NCBI RefSeq assembly: GCF_004005475.1
Contig: NZ_RZTZ01000006.1
Location: 124,001-188,000, forward strand
Length of the DNA: 64,000 bases
Origin: Niallia taxi
GTDB taxonomy: Bacteria; Bacillota; Bacilli; Bacillales; Cytobacillaceae
Direction: 5' to 3'
In this document: positions 34,090-43,847 of the stretch, piece after piece
How positions within the stretch are numbered: the first letter of the stretch is position 1
How the letters are laid out: each line of letters starts with the position of its first letter
The notes under the pieces: model-generated
The model's database searches: none
Seen by the model: the letters and a program-made list of their open reading frames with translations, nothing else
Told to the model about the DNA's origin: nothing
Position numbers and translations under genes: made by a program

Positions 34090-34920
34090 ATGAAGAAATA
34101 TTCAGTTGACATACTTTTACTTGCGTTAGGATCGCTTCTTTTTGCTATTGCGGTAAATGTATTTGTTATCCCAAATGATTTAGGTGAAGGTGGAGTAACA
34201 GGGCTTACGATTATTAGTTATTATTTATTCGAATGGTCTCCAAGTATCGTTAGTTTCCTGTTAAATGCTGTATTAATAGTGTTAGGATTAAAATTCTTAA
34301 GTAAACAAACAGCGATTTACACGATTATAGCGGTTTGTTTTAATTCCTTGTTTTTACATGTAACAGAATCATGGTCTATTCCATCCGAAGAGATTATTGT
34401 ACATGCTTTATTTGGTGGTGTGCTTACTGGAATCGGTATTGGTTTAATTATAAGAGTGGGAGGAACTACAGCAGGTTCTACCATATTAGCGAAAATCATC
34501 CACAAATATTTAGGATGGAGTGTAAGCTACAGTTTACTTATTTTAGATTTAATTGTCGTGTTCTTGTCTTATTTTATTATTGGCATCGAAGGAGTTATGC
34601 TGACAATTGTTATGCTATATGTCGCAACGAAAACGATGGAATTCATTCTTGAAGGAGCTAATCGCCAAAAAGCTGTTACCATTATTTCTGCCTATTCGAA
34701 GGAAATTGCTTTTGAAGTCAGCACTAGAATGGAGCGAGGAATAACAGTTATATCTGGACATGGGTATTACACGAAAGAGAATAAAGAAGTTTTGTATATA
34801 GTAATTAACAATCAAGAAATTATTAAATTAAAGAAGATTATTAAGCAAATAGATAATGAAGCTTTTATTACCATTCATGATGTAAGAGACGTCTTTGGTG
34901 AAGGGTTTAGTGCAATATAA
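34090..34920 (+). CDS. YitT-family membrane protein (DUF161 with DUF2179)
   Basis: 276 residues. The N-terminal 180 form five membrane helices with the family motif FVIPNDLGEGGVTGLTII and GGVLTGIGIGLIIRVGGTTAGSTILA. The C-terminal 80 form the soluble DUF2179 domain (VTIISAYSKEIAFEVSTRMERGITVISGHGYYT). YitT-type proteins are common and multi-copy in Bacillus; a transport role is suspected but not established. A good AAGGAG site precedes the start; single gene. Confidence 0.88.
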   Translation: MKKYSVDILLLALGSLLFAIAVNVFVIPNDLGEGGVTGLTIISYYLFEWSPSIVSFLLNAVLIVLGLKFLSKQTAIYTIIAVCFNSLFLHVTESWSIPSEEIIVHALFGGVLTGIGIGLIIRVGGTTAGSTILAKIIHKYLGWSVSYSLLILDLIVVFLSYFIIGIEGVMLTIVMLYVATKTMEFILEGANRQKAVTIISAYSKEIAFEVSTRMERGITVISGHGYYTKENKEVLYIVINNQEIIKLKKIIKQIDNEAFITIHDVRDVFGEGFSAI

Positions 34921-35126
34921 GGTCTCTACGTAAGTTTTATTGTCGCCTATTTTGGCCATACATTCGTATGAAAGTAACTTTTATTAACTTATAGAGGATA
35001 TATTTCAGCCCGTTCGTAGGCTACTAGTAATGCTTATAAACTGGGCTACATCCAGGATTGTCGAATGGAGTCTCTTTATGTATTATGAAGACAGTAGTTA
35101 TTTTTTACGCTTTGGGGGAACAAGAA

Positions 35127-35498
35127 ATGAGGAAGCTATATTCCTTTGCATTGGATGAAGAAAAGTGCATTTTTTTTGTGAAAGTAGACGGTTTTTTTAA
35201 AGAGGAAGATGCAAAAATATATTTAAGTGAGTTTCAGACTGTCGTTAATAGTATTAACCCTTCAATATTTACTTTAATTATAGATGGACGCGGACAAGAG
35301 GAAGTACCTAGTGATGTGGTGGATGATATCATCTTCGTTTTAAAGCTATATTGGATGGCTAATTTTAAAACGCTGATAATTATTAGTCCTACCTCTCCTG
35401 CTTCAAGAATACAGGTTGAAAATTGCGCTCATAAAATTAACTTTCCTGGAGTTTTTGTTGATTCCGTTGAGGAAGCCTACAACCTACTAAATAAATAG
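35127..35498 (+). CDS. STAS-like small protein
   Basis: 123 residues from the ATG at 35127, which has a GGGGGAA site; earlier in-frame starts lack one. The chain alternates strand and helix as in SpoIIAA/STAS or SpoIIAA-like domains: ILFVKVDG-type FFVKVDGFFKEEDAKIYLSEF, SIFTLIIDGRG, FKTLIIISPTSPASRIQ. No phosphorylatable serine of the SpoIIAA type (DxSG) is visible, so a classical anti-anti-sigma role is not supported. It is followed by its own terminator. Confidence 0.6.
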   Translation: MRKLYSFALDEEKCIFFVKVDGFFKEEDAKIYLSEFQTVVNSINPSIFTLIIDGRGQEEVPSDVVDDIIFVLKLYWMANFKTLIIISPTSPASRIQVENCAHKINFPGVFVDSVEEAYNLLNK

Positions 35499-35508
35499 TG
35501 ATAACTAG

Positions 35509-35547
35509 AAAACCTTCCGCTAATTTGTGAAATCGGAAGGTTTTTTA
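35509..35547 (+). terminator. Terminator of the STAS-like gene
   Basis: AAAACCTTCCG pairs with CGGAAGGTTTT around a 13-base loop, with a T run. It may also stop the minus-strand mrp operon, which ends at 35586. Confidence 0.85.
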
Positions 35548-35585
35548 ACATCAATTCATTATTTTTCTACGCACTATATCATAAA

Positions 35586-35939
35586 TTACTCTTCTTTGCT
35601 GGTTCTACTTGTCTTTAAATCATCGCGCACACTTTTATCCCATAATTTCACGCCTGAATTGTAGGCTGCTCTGCCGATAAGATGCCCGGCAACAGGTGAA
35701 GTCAGGAAGAAGAAAGCAATTCCAAGTAAAATTCTTGAATTAAACTGACCATTTATTAAATAAAAATACAAAAAAGTAGCAAGGAGAATGAGCATTATTC
35801 CAAGTGTTGCTGCTTTAGAAGCTGCGTGATTTCTCGTATAAACATCCGGAAGTCTGATGACTCCTAAAGCAGCGACTAAATGAAGAAGAACTCCGGCTGC
35901 TATTAATAAGCCAACAATTCCCTTAACGATTTCGGTCAT
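35586..35939 (-). CDS. mrpG: Na+/H+ antiporter subunit MrpG
   Basis: 117 residues from the ATG at 35939, after GAGAGGTG; a TTG two codons earlier crowds that site. It has three membrane helices, with GVLLHLVAALGVIRLPDVYTRNHAASKAATLG, the family signature. It is a small accessory subunit of the Mrp complex and is needed for full assembly. It overlaps mrpF by 17 bases. Last gene of the operon. Confidence 0.93.
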   Translation of the reverse strand: MTEIVKGIVGLLIAAGVLLHLVAALGVIRLPDVYTRNHAASKAATLGIMLILLATFLYFYLINGQFNSRILLGIAFFFLTSPVAGHLIGRAAYNSGVKLWDKSVRDDLKTSRTSKEE

Positions 35940-36207
35940 TTTCAATCACCTCTCCCTTCTCTAAAAATTTAGAAAAGGCTACCGTTCCAATGAATGCGAG
36001 GATGCCAATTACTAAAATTACTTCAAGAAAAGCACTTGTGTTAAGGACAATCGATATTAGAGCAGTCAAGCCTGCTAAGCTAATACCAATTGCATCTAGT
36101 GCAACGACTCTATCAGGAGTTGTTGGGCCTTTAATTGCTCTGTAGGTAAATCCTATCATCGCAATGACGATGACCAGGATCGCCATATACATAAACGTTT
36201 GAAACAT
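35923..36207 (-). CDS. mrpF: Na+/H+ antiporter subunit MrpF
   Basis: 94 residues, three membrane helices, with RAIKGPTTPDRVVALDAIGISLAGL as the conserved block (the aspartate is thought to matter for cholate and sodium efflux in B. subtilis MrpF). It shares one base with the end of mrpE. Confidence 0.93.
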   Translation of the reverse strand: MFQTFMYMAILVIVIAMIGFTYRAIKGPTTPDRVVALDAIGISLAGLTALISIVLNTSAFLEVILVIGILAFIGTVAFSKFLEKGEVIENDRNR

Positions 36208-36683
36208 TACCTGCCCACCTCCAAAATTGCTTTCTCAAATGTATCTTTAATAGAGTCAATAGATTCCTGTGCATCATTAATATCTAAAGCATGAACATAT
36301 AGTATTTTATTATCTGAAGATACCTCAATCACTAGTGTTCCAGGTGTCAAGGTGATCAAATTTGCCAGAAGGGTTATCTCCCAATTCTTCTCTAAAATTG
36401 TCGGGTAGGCAAAAATCCCTGGCTGCATATTTAATTTTGGCTTTAAGACTGTTTTTACAACAGCTATATTTGAGCCGATTAATTCTCTAATAAAAATATA
36501 TGTGAGCTTTAGTACAGCAACTATTCTTAATAGGTAAAAACGAGAAGAAAAGAAATTCCTGAAAATATAGATGATCAGTAAACCAAAAAGGTATCCTTTA
36601 AGAAAAGCTACTGGTTCAAATGAGACCGTCATAACCATCCACATAAAACCAAGAAACATATTTAACAATATTTGCAAAGCCAT
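36207..36683 (-). CDS. mrpE: Na+/H+ antiporter subunit MrpE
   Basis: 158 residues. Two or three N-terminal membrane helices are followed by a cytosolic ferredoxin-like domain (NWEITLLANLITLTPGTLVIEVSSDNKILYVHALD), the family hallmark. An AAAGGAG site precedes it. It is needed for stable assembly of the antiporter. Confidence 0.93.
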   Translation of the reverse strand: MALQILLNMFLGFMWMVMTVSFEPVAFLKGYLFGLLIIYIFRNFFSSRFYLLRIVAVLKLTYIFIRELIGSNIAVVKTVLKPKLNMQPGIFAYPTILEKNWEITLLANLITLTPGTLVIEVSSDNKILYVHALDINDAQESIDSIKDTFEKAILEVGR

Positions 36684-36687
36684 ACGA

Positions 36688-38175
36688 TCACTCCTTTAAG
36701 ACTGCATCAATATAAATTTCTGGTTTAACCAATGTTTCAGCCGCCTGTGAGATATACGGATAAACGGCTTCCGCTCCTACCCCCAAAAGAATGGAGATAA
36801 TAATTAGGATTATTGGTGCAATCATTAAAGTTTTCACTGATGCCTTCTTTTCCCCTTCATAGGAACGAGGTGTACCCCAAAATCCATTTATAAAGATTTT
36901 CATTATGGAGAGTAATATAAGAAGACTTGAGATTAATACAATAGCTGCACCAAGGTAATTGCCTGCTTCAAAACCACCTTTTACAATTAACAGCTTTCCG
37001 ATAAAACCACTTAGAGGAGGAATTCCTGCAAGGGACAATGCACTTAAGAAAAAGGTCCATGCTAACCCAGGATATTTTTTGATCAATCCGCTAATCTCTT
37101 GTAATTTACTCGTGCCAGTAATACTTATGATAATTCCTATTAATAAAAATAGAGTCGTTTTTATAAGCATATCGTGGATTAAATAAAACACAGAACCAGT
37201 TAGCGAATCTGTTGTCATCACAGAAATACCGAAAAGAATTACTCCCACAGCAACGATTATATTGTAAATAATAATTTTTTTGATGTCTGCAAAGGCAAGT
37301 GCGCCAATCAAACCAAAGATAATACTCAATATAGCTAAAGTGGCTAGTATTTTGCTAGTGTAGCCAGTATCATGATAAAAAAGTAACGTGTATGTTCTCA
37401 TAATGGAGTACACCCCTACCTTTGTCAGCAACGCACCGAATAAAGCCATTACTGGAATCGGCGGTGCATTGTAAGACCCCGGGAGCCAGAAGGATAACGG
37501 GAAAACAGCTCCTTTTAGACCAAATACAACTAAAAATAAAATGGCAATGACTGTTATAATTCCGGGCTGATCCACTTCATTAATTCTTTGTGATATATGT
37601 GCCATGTTAAGTGTACCAACAACTGAATATAAATAAGCTACTGTTATGACAAATAATGCGGAAGAAATAATATTCACAAGAAGATATTTAATAGATTCAC
37701 GCAGCTGTATTTTTGTTCCTCCAAGTACGATAAGTGCATAAGATGCCATCAGCATTACTTCAAAAAATACAAAAAGATTGAATATGTCCCCTGTTGTAAA
37801 TGCACCATTAACACCAACAATAAGAAAGTTAAAACATGGGTAGTAATAAAACCTCTCCCTCTCTTGTCCGATGCTCCGGAAAGAGTAAATGAGAGTAGTA
37901 CATGCAACAATACTGGTAGTAAGTACTAGTAATGCTGATAGCATGTCAGATACAAGCGTAATCCCAAATGGAGCGTCCCAGCTAGAAACATCCATTGTTT
38001 GGATGCCATCCTGTCTAATCTTTTGGACTAATATGGCTGATACAGCAATAGTAGAAAGCGAGGATATTCCAGAAATCCACCTTTGGGCAATAATATTTTT
38101 TGAAAAGAAAATTAGAATAACTCCAGTAATTAACGGAATTAGTATTGGTAAAAGTAAAAAATTAATCATTGCCAT
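36688..38175 (-). CDS. mrpD: Na+/H+ antiporter subunit MrpD (proton-pumping NuoN/L-like)
   Basis: 495 residues with 14 helices, homologous to complex I subunits. The conserved glutamate is in [22 protein letters not shown] and the lysine region is [41 protein letters not shown]. With MrpA it forms the ion path of the antiporter. An ATG two codons in (38169) is also possible. It overlaps mrpC by 14 bases. Confidence 0.95.
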   Translation of the reverse strand: MAMINFLLLPILIPLITGVILIFFSKNIIAQRWISGISSLSTIAVSAILVQKIRQDGIQTMDVSSWDAPFGITLVSDMLSALLVLTTSIVACTTLIYSFRSIGQERERFYYYPCFNFLIVGVNGAFTTGDIFNLFVFFEVMLMASYALIVLGGTKIQLRESIKYLLVNIISSALFVITVAYLYSVVGTLNMAHISQRINEVDQPGIITVIAILFLVVFGLKGAVFPLSFWLPGSYNAPPIPVMALFGALLTKVGVYSIMRTYTLLFYHDTGYTSKILATLAILSIIFGLIGALAFADIKKIIIYNIIVAVGVILFGISVMTTDSLTGSVFYLIHDMLIKTTLFLLIGIIISITGTSKLQEISGLIKKYPGLAWTFFLSALSLAGIPPLSGFIGKLLIVKGGFEAGNYLGAAIVLISSLLILLSIMKIFINGFWGTPRSYEGEKKASVKTLMIAPIILIIISILLGVGAEAVYPYISQAAETLVKPEIYIDAVLKE

Positions 38176-38503
38176 CCATTCCTCTCAATTTTTCCATATT
38201 GTCCGTGCCAAGCTCTTGGTAGGCACGATAGGCTAAAACTAAGAAAAAGGCTGTCACCCCAAAGCTGATGACAATAGCTGTTAAAATCAATGCTTGTGGG
38301 ATTGGATCTGTATAGGCTTCTGCATTTTCCCCAAGCAATGGTGCAGCTCCCTTTTTTAAGCCTCCCATTGTTAGAATAAGCAAATGGGCTCCATGACTTA
38401 ATAACCCAGTTCCAACAATAATCCGCAGCAAGCTTTTGGAAAGCATTAAATAGGTTGCACACATAAACAGTATCCCAATAACAAAGATCATGATTATTTC
38501 CAT
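38162..38503 (-). CDS. mrpC: Na+/H+ antiporter subunit MrpC (NuoK-like)
   Basis: 113 residues, three membrane helices, resembling NuoK of complex I. Recognisable blocks are [23 protein letters not shown] and [38 protein letters not shown] site precedes the ATG. It overlaps mrpB by one base. Confidence 0.95.
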   Translation of the reverse strand: MEIIMIFVIGILFMCATYLMLSKSLLRIIVGTGLLSHGAHLLILTMGGLKKGAAPLLGENAEAYTDPIPQALILTAIVISFGVTAFFLVLAYRAYQELGTDNMEKLRGMDGND

Positions 38504-38925
38504 TATTCATCTCCTCCAATCGTCTGAATAATCGTCATTGTGACTCCAACAACTACTAAGAACACGCCTAAATCAAATATCGTAGCTGTATGGAGCGAAA
38601 GTTCGCCCAGGATTGGAATATCTATATGCGTATACGCATGTGTTAGGAATGGCACATTGAAAAGCATCGCCCCTGCTCCCGTTCCAATGGAAAAAAGGAG
38701 ACCTGCCGCAATCATGTACATATAATTAAAGGGCAATATCTTCTTAACTGTCTTTAAGTCAAAAGCCAATAGTAATAACACTATTGCACCAGATGTTAAT
38801 AGTCCCCCGATAAAGCCTCCTCCTGGTGTGTAATGACCTGTGAAGAAAATAAACACAGAGAAGATTAGGATAATAAATAATACAATTTTCGTTGTCGTTT
38901 GTAGGATGACATCATTTGTTTTCAG
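38503..38925 (-). CDS. mrpB: Na+/H+ antiporter subunit MrpB, apparently starting at CTG
   Basis: 140 residues if translation starts at the CTG at 38925: [20 protein letters not shown] follows, exactly as expected for the MrpB N-terminus, then [20 protein letters not shown]. The GGGAGG site at the end of mrpA is eight bases before the CTG. No in-frame ATG, GTG or TTG lies between; the first, a GTG at 38856, would remove most of helix 1. The family length is about 140. So the start codon is most probably CTG (or a mutated ATG). It overlaps the end of mrpA by 14 bases. Confidence 0.88.
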   Translation of the reverse strand: MKTNDVILQTTTKIVLFIILIFSVFIFFTGHYTPGGGFIGGLLTSGAIVLLLLAFDLKTVKKILPFNYMYMIAAGLLFSIGTGAGAMLFNVPFLTHAYTHIDIPILGELSLHTATIFDLGVFLVVVGVTMTIIQTIGGDE

Positions 38926-41311
38926 TTTTCTTCCCTCCCTGTTGGCGAAGCTTGATTAATCCAAATATCCCAATTGCTGCAATAGCAAGGACCGTAATTT
39001 CAAACATCGTATCAAGCCCACGGAAATCAACTAAAATGACGTTAACCATATTTTTTCCCGCTGCCTCTTTATAGGTGTTTTCGATATAATAGTGTGAAAT
39101 TGATTCAAATAGCTTATTACTGTGTGCCGATAATCCAATTAGGATGACAATCGCTCCGACACCAACAGAGATAAGGGCATTTGTTAATTTAAAGGAAATT
39201 CGTTCTTCACGCTTTTTCAACTTAGGCAAGTGATAAAAGCACAGCAAAAATAACGCAACGGAAATTGTTTCGATAACAAGCTGAGTTAATGCCAAATCTG
39301 GTGCTCTGTATATAACAAAAAATAAAGACACAGAGTAGCCAACAGCTCCCAATAATATAATAGAGGTTAACCGTGATTTAACGAAAAGAATACTAATTGC
39401 TACAATGCATATTCCAACTGCGAGGATGACCTCCGCAATATGAATGCTTGAGATATTACTTGTATTGAACGTAAAGGCATCTTTTATAAATAAAGTGGAG
39501 CCTAACATGATAATAAAAAAGACAAATAAATAGAGAAGATACGTTCTAGAAGATCCCGTTAAGATACTGTTGGTTAATCGGCGAGATCCTCTTTCCGTAT
39601 TAGTTAATGCATCATCATAAAGATGATTCAGTGATAGCTTCTCAGGAAAAATCTTATAAACCGCTCTCCATTTTGGATAAGTCTTATATAGCAAGAATCC
39701 AATCGCAATCACACCAAAAGTCATTAAAAGCTCTGGAGTAAAGCCATGCCAGAATGAAATATGAACATCCACTGTAAAATCAGGCATGATTGCTGCAACG
39801 GCTGGGGCGATAATCGTATTAGCTAAGACATTTGGAAAAAAACCAATCGCAAGAACAAGTGAAGCCAAAACAATTGGTGGAATTAACATACCAATCGGCG
39901 CCTCGTGCGGCTTTTTCTTGAGCTTCTCAGGCTGAAGCTTACCAGTGAATGTTTTAAAAACGATAATCATGCTATAAACAAAAGTAAAGACGCTGGCAAT
40001 CCAAGCGATAACAGGAAACAGAATGCCGATTGTCTCCATATTTAAAATATCCATGTTAAGAACACGTACCATTGCCGTAAAAAACATTTCCTTACTTAAA
40101 AACCCATTAAAAGGCGGAAGACCTGCCATTGAAAATGTTCCAATAATCGCAACAGTAAAGGTAATTGGCATGAAAGGCATTAATCCACCAAGCTTCCGAA
40201 TATCTCTAGTGCCGGTTTCATGATCGACAATGCCAACAACCATAAAAAGAGCACCCTTAAAAGTGGCATGATTAATCAGATGGAAAACTGCCGCTACTGT
40301 AGCAACGGTATAATAACTGTCCTTAACAGAGTCGAAGTGTAACGCAGCTCCTCCAATACCAAGTAATGTCATAATCATTCCAAGTTGACTAATGGTTGAA
40401 AAAGCAAGGATGCCTTTTAAGTCTGTTTGTTTTACAGCTGAGAAAGATCCCCAAAACAATGTAATAATCCCAAACCCTGCTACTAACCATACCCACAGCG
40501 CAGTTTCAGCAAAAACTGGACTCATTCTCGCGACTAAGTAAATTCCTGCTTTCACCATTGTTGCAGAATGCAGATAAGCACTGACTGGGGTTGGAGCTTC
40601 CATTGCATCAGGTAACCATATATGAAACGGAAATTGAGCTGATTTTGTTAAGGCACCAAGTAAAATACAAAGCATTGCTGGTATAAATAAGTGATGTGTT
40701 ATGATTCCATTCGTTTGCTGAATGATTTCTGACATGCTGAAGGTTCCAGTCATTAAATAAAGAAGAATAATCCCTCCCAGCATGGAAAGTCCGCCAAAAA
40801 CCGTAATCAGCATTGATTTTTGTGCACCATACCGTGACTTTTCCCGTTTATACCAATAGCCAATTAATAAAAAGGACGAAAAACTAGTGAATTCCCAAAA
40901 AGTATATAAAACAATTAAGTTATCCGAGAGTACAACACCAAGCATTGCTCCCATGAATAGCAGCAAATAAACATAAAAATTATTTAGCTGTTCTTTATCC
41001 TTTTGTAAATAATAAACAGAATAAAGAACAACTAAAGAGCCAATCCCTGTAATTAATAGTGCAAATAATAAAGCTAACCCATCGACTTTAACCGTAAAGT
41101 CAATTCCTAGAGAAGGAATCCACGAAATAGTTTTGGTGACCGTTTCTTCGGCAGAGGTGATGGAAATAAAAGAGAAAAAATAAATAAACAAAAGCACTGG
41201 CAATATAAGAACAAACCAGCCTGTATGCAATTGCCTAAAATACTTAAAAACAAAAGGTACAAAAATAGCAAATAAGAATGGTGAAATTATTGCTAAATGA
41301 AGTAATGACAT
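38912..41311 (-). CDS. mrpA: Na+/H+ antiporter subunit MrpA (NuoL-like)
   Basis: 799 residues, about 21 helices. The NuoL-like part has VLYTFWEFTSFSSFLLIGYWY with the conserved glutamate and FPFHIWLPDAMEAPTPVSAYLHSATMVKAGIYLVARM. The C-terminal extension carries the MrpB-like domain with YRAPDLALTQLVIETISVALFL. In Bacillus the Mrp complex expels sodium in exchange for protons and is essential for alkaline pH and salt tolerance. The full order A-B-C-D-E-F-G is intact. The gene order and tight overlaps show one operon. Confidence 0.95.
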   Translation of the reverse strand: MSLLHLAIISPFLFAIFVPFVFKYFRQLHTGWFVLILPVLLFIYFFSFISITSAEETVTKTISWIPSLGIDFTVKVDGLALLFALLITGIGSLVVLYSVYYLQKDKEQLNNFYVYLLLFMGAMLGVVLSDNLIVLYTFWEFTSFSSFLLIGYWYKREKSRYGAQKSMLITVFGGLSMLGGIILLYLMTGTFSMSEIIQQTNGIITHHLFIPAMLCILLGALTKSAQFPFHIWLPDAMEAPTPVSAYLHSATMVKAGIYLVARMSPVFAETALWVWLVAGFGIITLFWGSFSAVKQTDLKGILAFSTISQLGMIMTLLGIGGAALHFDSVKDSYYTVATVAAVFHLINHATFKGALFMVVGIVDHETGTRDIRKLGGLMPFMPITFTVAIIGTFSMAGLPPFNGFLSKEMFFTAMVRVLNMDILNMETIGILFPVIAWIASVFTFVYSMIIVFKTFTGKLQPEKLKKKPHEAPIGMLIPPIVLASLVLAIGFFPNVLANTIIAPAVAAIMPDFTVDVHISFWHGFTPELLMTFGVIAIGFLLYKTYPKWRAVYKIFPEKLSLNHLYDDALTNTERGSRRLTNSILTGSSRTYLLYLFVFFIIMLGSTLFIKDAFTFNTSNISSIHIAEVILAVGICIVAISILFVKSRLTSIILLGAVGYSVSLFFVIYRAPDLALTQLVIETISVALFLLCFYHLPKLKKREERISFKLTNALISVGVGAIVILIGLSAHSNKLFESISHYYIENTYKEAAGKNMVNVILVDFRGLDTMFEITVLAIAAIGIFGLIKLRQQGGKKTENK

Positions 41312-41494
41312 AGAAATCCCCCCTATTAAATATCTATTTTTTTTGCATTAAATGAATTATGTTTACGTTATTACAAATAGTGTCCTCTCCAGACTTACCA
41401 AATATGTGAAATACTCTTATTTTAAATTCATTTAGTTGGTAACCTGTATAAATTACTGCCATTTTACCCACCCTAATATTGGTGGTGTTGCTTA

Positions 41495-41713
41495 ATGAAG
41501 ATGAAAATTTCTATTTCGCTTTCTATATTCAGTTTACTTTTTCTTAGTTTTTGGCAATTAGACCATAGGGAAAAAAGAGAATTTTCTCCGAACGAACTTG
41601 ACATAGAAATAGAAGAACTAATCCCAATTAATAATGAACTAGAAAAGACTTTCCAAAATAAAACAGAAGCATTTCAATCTAGAGAATACGTTAGAGTTGA
41701 TAGAGTATCATAA
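41495..41713 (+). CDS. Small exported or membrane-anchored hypothetical protein
   Basis: 72 residues. The N-terminus (MKMKISISLSIFSLLFLSFW) is a signal peptide or anchor, followed by an acidic, charged tail (PNELDIEIEELIPINNELEK). A GGTGG site is at modest spacing. Family not recognised. It is divergent from mrpA. Confidence 0.45.
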   Translation: MKMKISISLSIFSLLFLSFWQLDHREKREFSPNELDIEIEELIPINNELEKTFQNKTEAFQSREYVRVDRVS

Positions 41714-41722
41714 ACTAAAAAA

Positions 41723-41762
41723 AGCCTGTCATTAGGGCATAGTTATCCCCTAGTGACAGGCT
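41723..41762 (-). terminator. Strong hairpin with a minus-strand T run
   Basis: AGCCTGTCACTAGGGG on the minus strand pairs with CCCTAATGACAGGCT and runs into seven T. There is no minus-strand gene to its right until pdxT, so it may stop antisense transcription or an unannotated RNA. On the plus strand it could also close the small gene before it. Confidence 0.6.
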
Positions 41763-41898
41763 CCTCCAGTTTTTACTCACATTATCATTTAACTAATTGT
41801 TATCTGCACCATTTTAACGTAAAACTAAACTCCGTTCAAGTATAAAATTTTTTACCCCTTTTTATGTATACTAAAACCTGCAATAGAAAACAGAAAGG

Positions 41899-41946
41899 AA
41901 AAAACCGGCTAGAACCATTTTAGTTCGGTTTAAAATCGGTTTTTTC
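41899..41946. terminator. Bidirectional terminator-like hairpin in the alsT leader region
   Basis: AAAAAACCG and CGGTTTTTT flank an inner stem of GAAC and GTTC. The 620-base gap 41714-42335 otherwise contains the alsT promoter and no gene. Confidence 0.5.
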
Positions 41947-42261
41947 TACTTATGCCCCTCTTACTCAAAATTAAAATTTATGCTTCTGCAGTTTTGTTCA
42001 GATCTTTTTTACCTGACTTTGTAATTTTTCAATGTTCAACCAGTTATTCCGTTAAGCAAGGAATCTGTTTTATCCCTAAGTGCGGCAGATGTATTGTATA
42101 TTATTCTGCAACCTTCTAATTAACATACAATGATAGGTTGTTTTATCTCCTTTTACTATTAAACAACTCCTTTTTATTCCTTTTTACTATCACTTTTTTA
42201 TAATAATTTTAAAAAACAGAATAGAAAGTTCGAATTTTTGGCAAAAGGGCAATAATTTTTA

Positions 42262-42290
42262 TTGTTTTATACCATGTTGTGAAATATAAT
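42262..42290 (+). promoter_or_regulatory. Promoter of the AlsT-type symporter gene
   Basis: TTGTTT and TATAAT are 17 bases apart, 46 bases before the chosen ATG. An upstream in-frame ATG at 42279 overlaps the -10 box and so cannot be the start of this transcript. Confidence 0.7.
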
Positions 42291-42335
42291 ATAATTCAGA
42301 ATTTTAAAAATAATATTTATAGAGAGGAGTTTAAT

Positions 42336-43787
42336 ATGGAAGAAATAGTAACTTTTTTAAACGGGATATTATGGAGTACACCAGTCATTTATATTGTATT
42401 AATAGTCGGCCTTGTTTTTACATTTGTATCTAAATTCCTGCAAATCAGACATGTGAAGGAAATGATTGTCCTAATGTTCCAAGGGAAAAGCTCAGATGCA
42501 GGTGTCTCCTCCTTTCAAGCACTTTCCATCGCATTATCTGGAAGAGTCGGGACAGGTAACATCGCTGGGGTTGCTACGGCAATAGCATTCGGGGGACCTG
42601 GCGCTGTATTCTGGATGTGGTTTATGGCCTTTATTGGGGCTTCCACCGCATTTATCGAATCAACACTTGCACAAATTTATAAAGTAAAACACGATGGCCA
42701 ATATAGAGGGGGACCTGCCTACTATATTGAAAAGGGAATTGGCTCTAAGTGGTTTGCCTTTCTTTTTGCAGGAGCAGCCATCATTTCAATGGCAATATTA
42801 ATGCCTGGTGTTCAGTCAAACTCAATCGCAGCAGGGATGAAAAATGCCTTTAATCTACCAACATACATAACAGGAATTTTGGTAGTCTTACTTCTTGGGT
42901 TTATCATTTTTGGCGGTGTCAAACGGATAGCAAATGTAGCACAAGTAGTCGTCCCAATCATGGCTCTTGGATATATCCTTTTATCCATCATCATTGTTGT
43001 TCTTAACATTCAAGAACTGCCAAGTGTTTTTGCACTAATCTTTAAAAGTGCCTTTAACTTGGAAGCTACATTTGGCGGCATGATGGGTATGGCCATTGCA
43101 TGGGGTGTTAAACGGGGTATTTACTCCAATGAAGCAGGACAAGGAACAGGACCACATCCTTCAGCAGCTGCAGAAGTGTCTCATCCTGTCAAACAAGGGC
43201 TTGTTCAGGCATTCTCTGTTTATATCGACACATTACTTGTATGCTCGGCTACTGCATTTATGATTTTGTTTACAGGCATGTACAATACAGAATCACCCAA
43301 CGGAACAATGATTGTCAATAATGTAGAAGGCGTTGAGCCAGGTCCAGGGTTTACCCAAGCTGCGATTGACAGCATCATCCCAGGCTTTGGTTCAGGGTTT
43401 GTAGCAATCGCTCTATTCTTATTCGCTTTCACGACAATCATGGCCTATTATTATATTGCAGAAACAAACTTGACTTATTTGCTCCGCAATAAAAATAATC
43501 GTTTATTCTCTGACTTGCTGAAACTTGTTATAATGGCTACTACTTTTTATGGAACTGTAAAAACAGCGAGTCTTGCTTGGGCTCTTGGAGATGTTGGTTT
43601 AGGTTTAATGGTATGGCTTAACATGATTGCTATCGTAATACTGGCTAAACCAGCCATCATCGCACTTAAAGATTATGAAAAACAGAAAAAGCAAGGTTTA
43701 GACCCTGTTTTTAATCCTGAACCATTAGGCATTAAAAATGCAGATTTTTGGGTTAAGCAGGATAAAAAGAACGATAAAGCTGTATGA
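42336..43787 (+). CDS. Sodium:alanine/glycine symporter (AGCS family, AlsT-like)
   Basis: 483 residues from the ATG at 42336, preceded by AGAGGAGT. About 11 membrane helices. The AGCS signature is GRVGTGNIAGVATAIAFGGPGAVFWMW near residue 80; other family blocks are AWGVKRGIYSNEAGQGTGPH and YYYIAETNLTYLL. It imports alanine, glycine or glutamine with sodium, which fits with the sodium gradient kept by the neighbouring Mrp complex. A terminator follows, so it is a single-gene unit. Confidence 0.9.
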   Translation: MEEIVTFLNGILWSTPVIYIVLIVGLVFTFVSKFLQIRHVKEMIVLMFQGKSSDAGVSSFQALSIALSGRVGTGNIAGVATAIAFGGPGAVFWMWFMAFIGASTAFIESTLAQIYKVKHDGQYRGGPAYYIEKGIGSKWFAFLFAGAAIISMAILMPGVQSNSIAAGMKNAFNLPTYITGILVVLLLGFIIFGGVKRIANVAQVVVPIMALGYILLSIIIVVLNIQELPSVFALIFKSAFNLEATFGGMMGMAIAWGVKRGIYSNEAGQGTGPHPSAAAEVSHPVKQGLVQAFSVYIDTLLVCSATAFMILFTGMYNTESPNGTMIVNNVEGVEPGPGFTQAAIDSIIPGFGSGFVAIALFLFAFTTIMAYYYIAETNLTYLLRNKNNRLFSDLLKLVIMATTFYGTVKTASLAWALGDVGLGLMVWLNMIAIVILAKPAIIALKDYEKQKKQGLDPVFNPEPLGIKNADFWVKQDKKNDKAV

Positions 43788-43790
43788 GGT

Positions 43791-43822
43791 AAACCACCCG
43801 TTTCCACGGGTGGTTTCTTTTA
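43791..43822 (+). terminator. Terminator of the AlsT-type gene
   Basis: AACCACCCG pairs with CGGGTGGTT around TTTCCA and is followed by TCTTTT. Confidence 0.9.
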
Positions 43823-43847
43823 TGTGAAACCAACTGTTTTAGCATTT

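Noticed and set aside
35586-41311. Complex I (nuo) fragment
   Set aside because: Subunits A, C and D resemble NuoL, NuoK and NuoN, but the presence and order of E, F and G and the MrpB-type protein show an Mrp antiporter.
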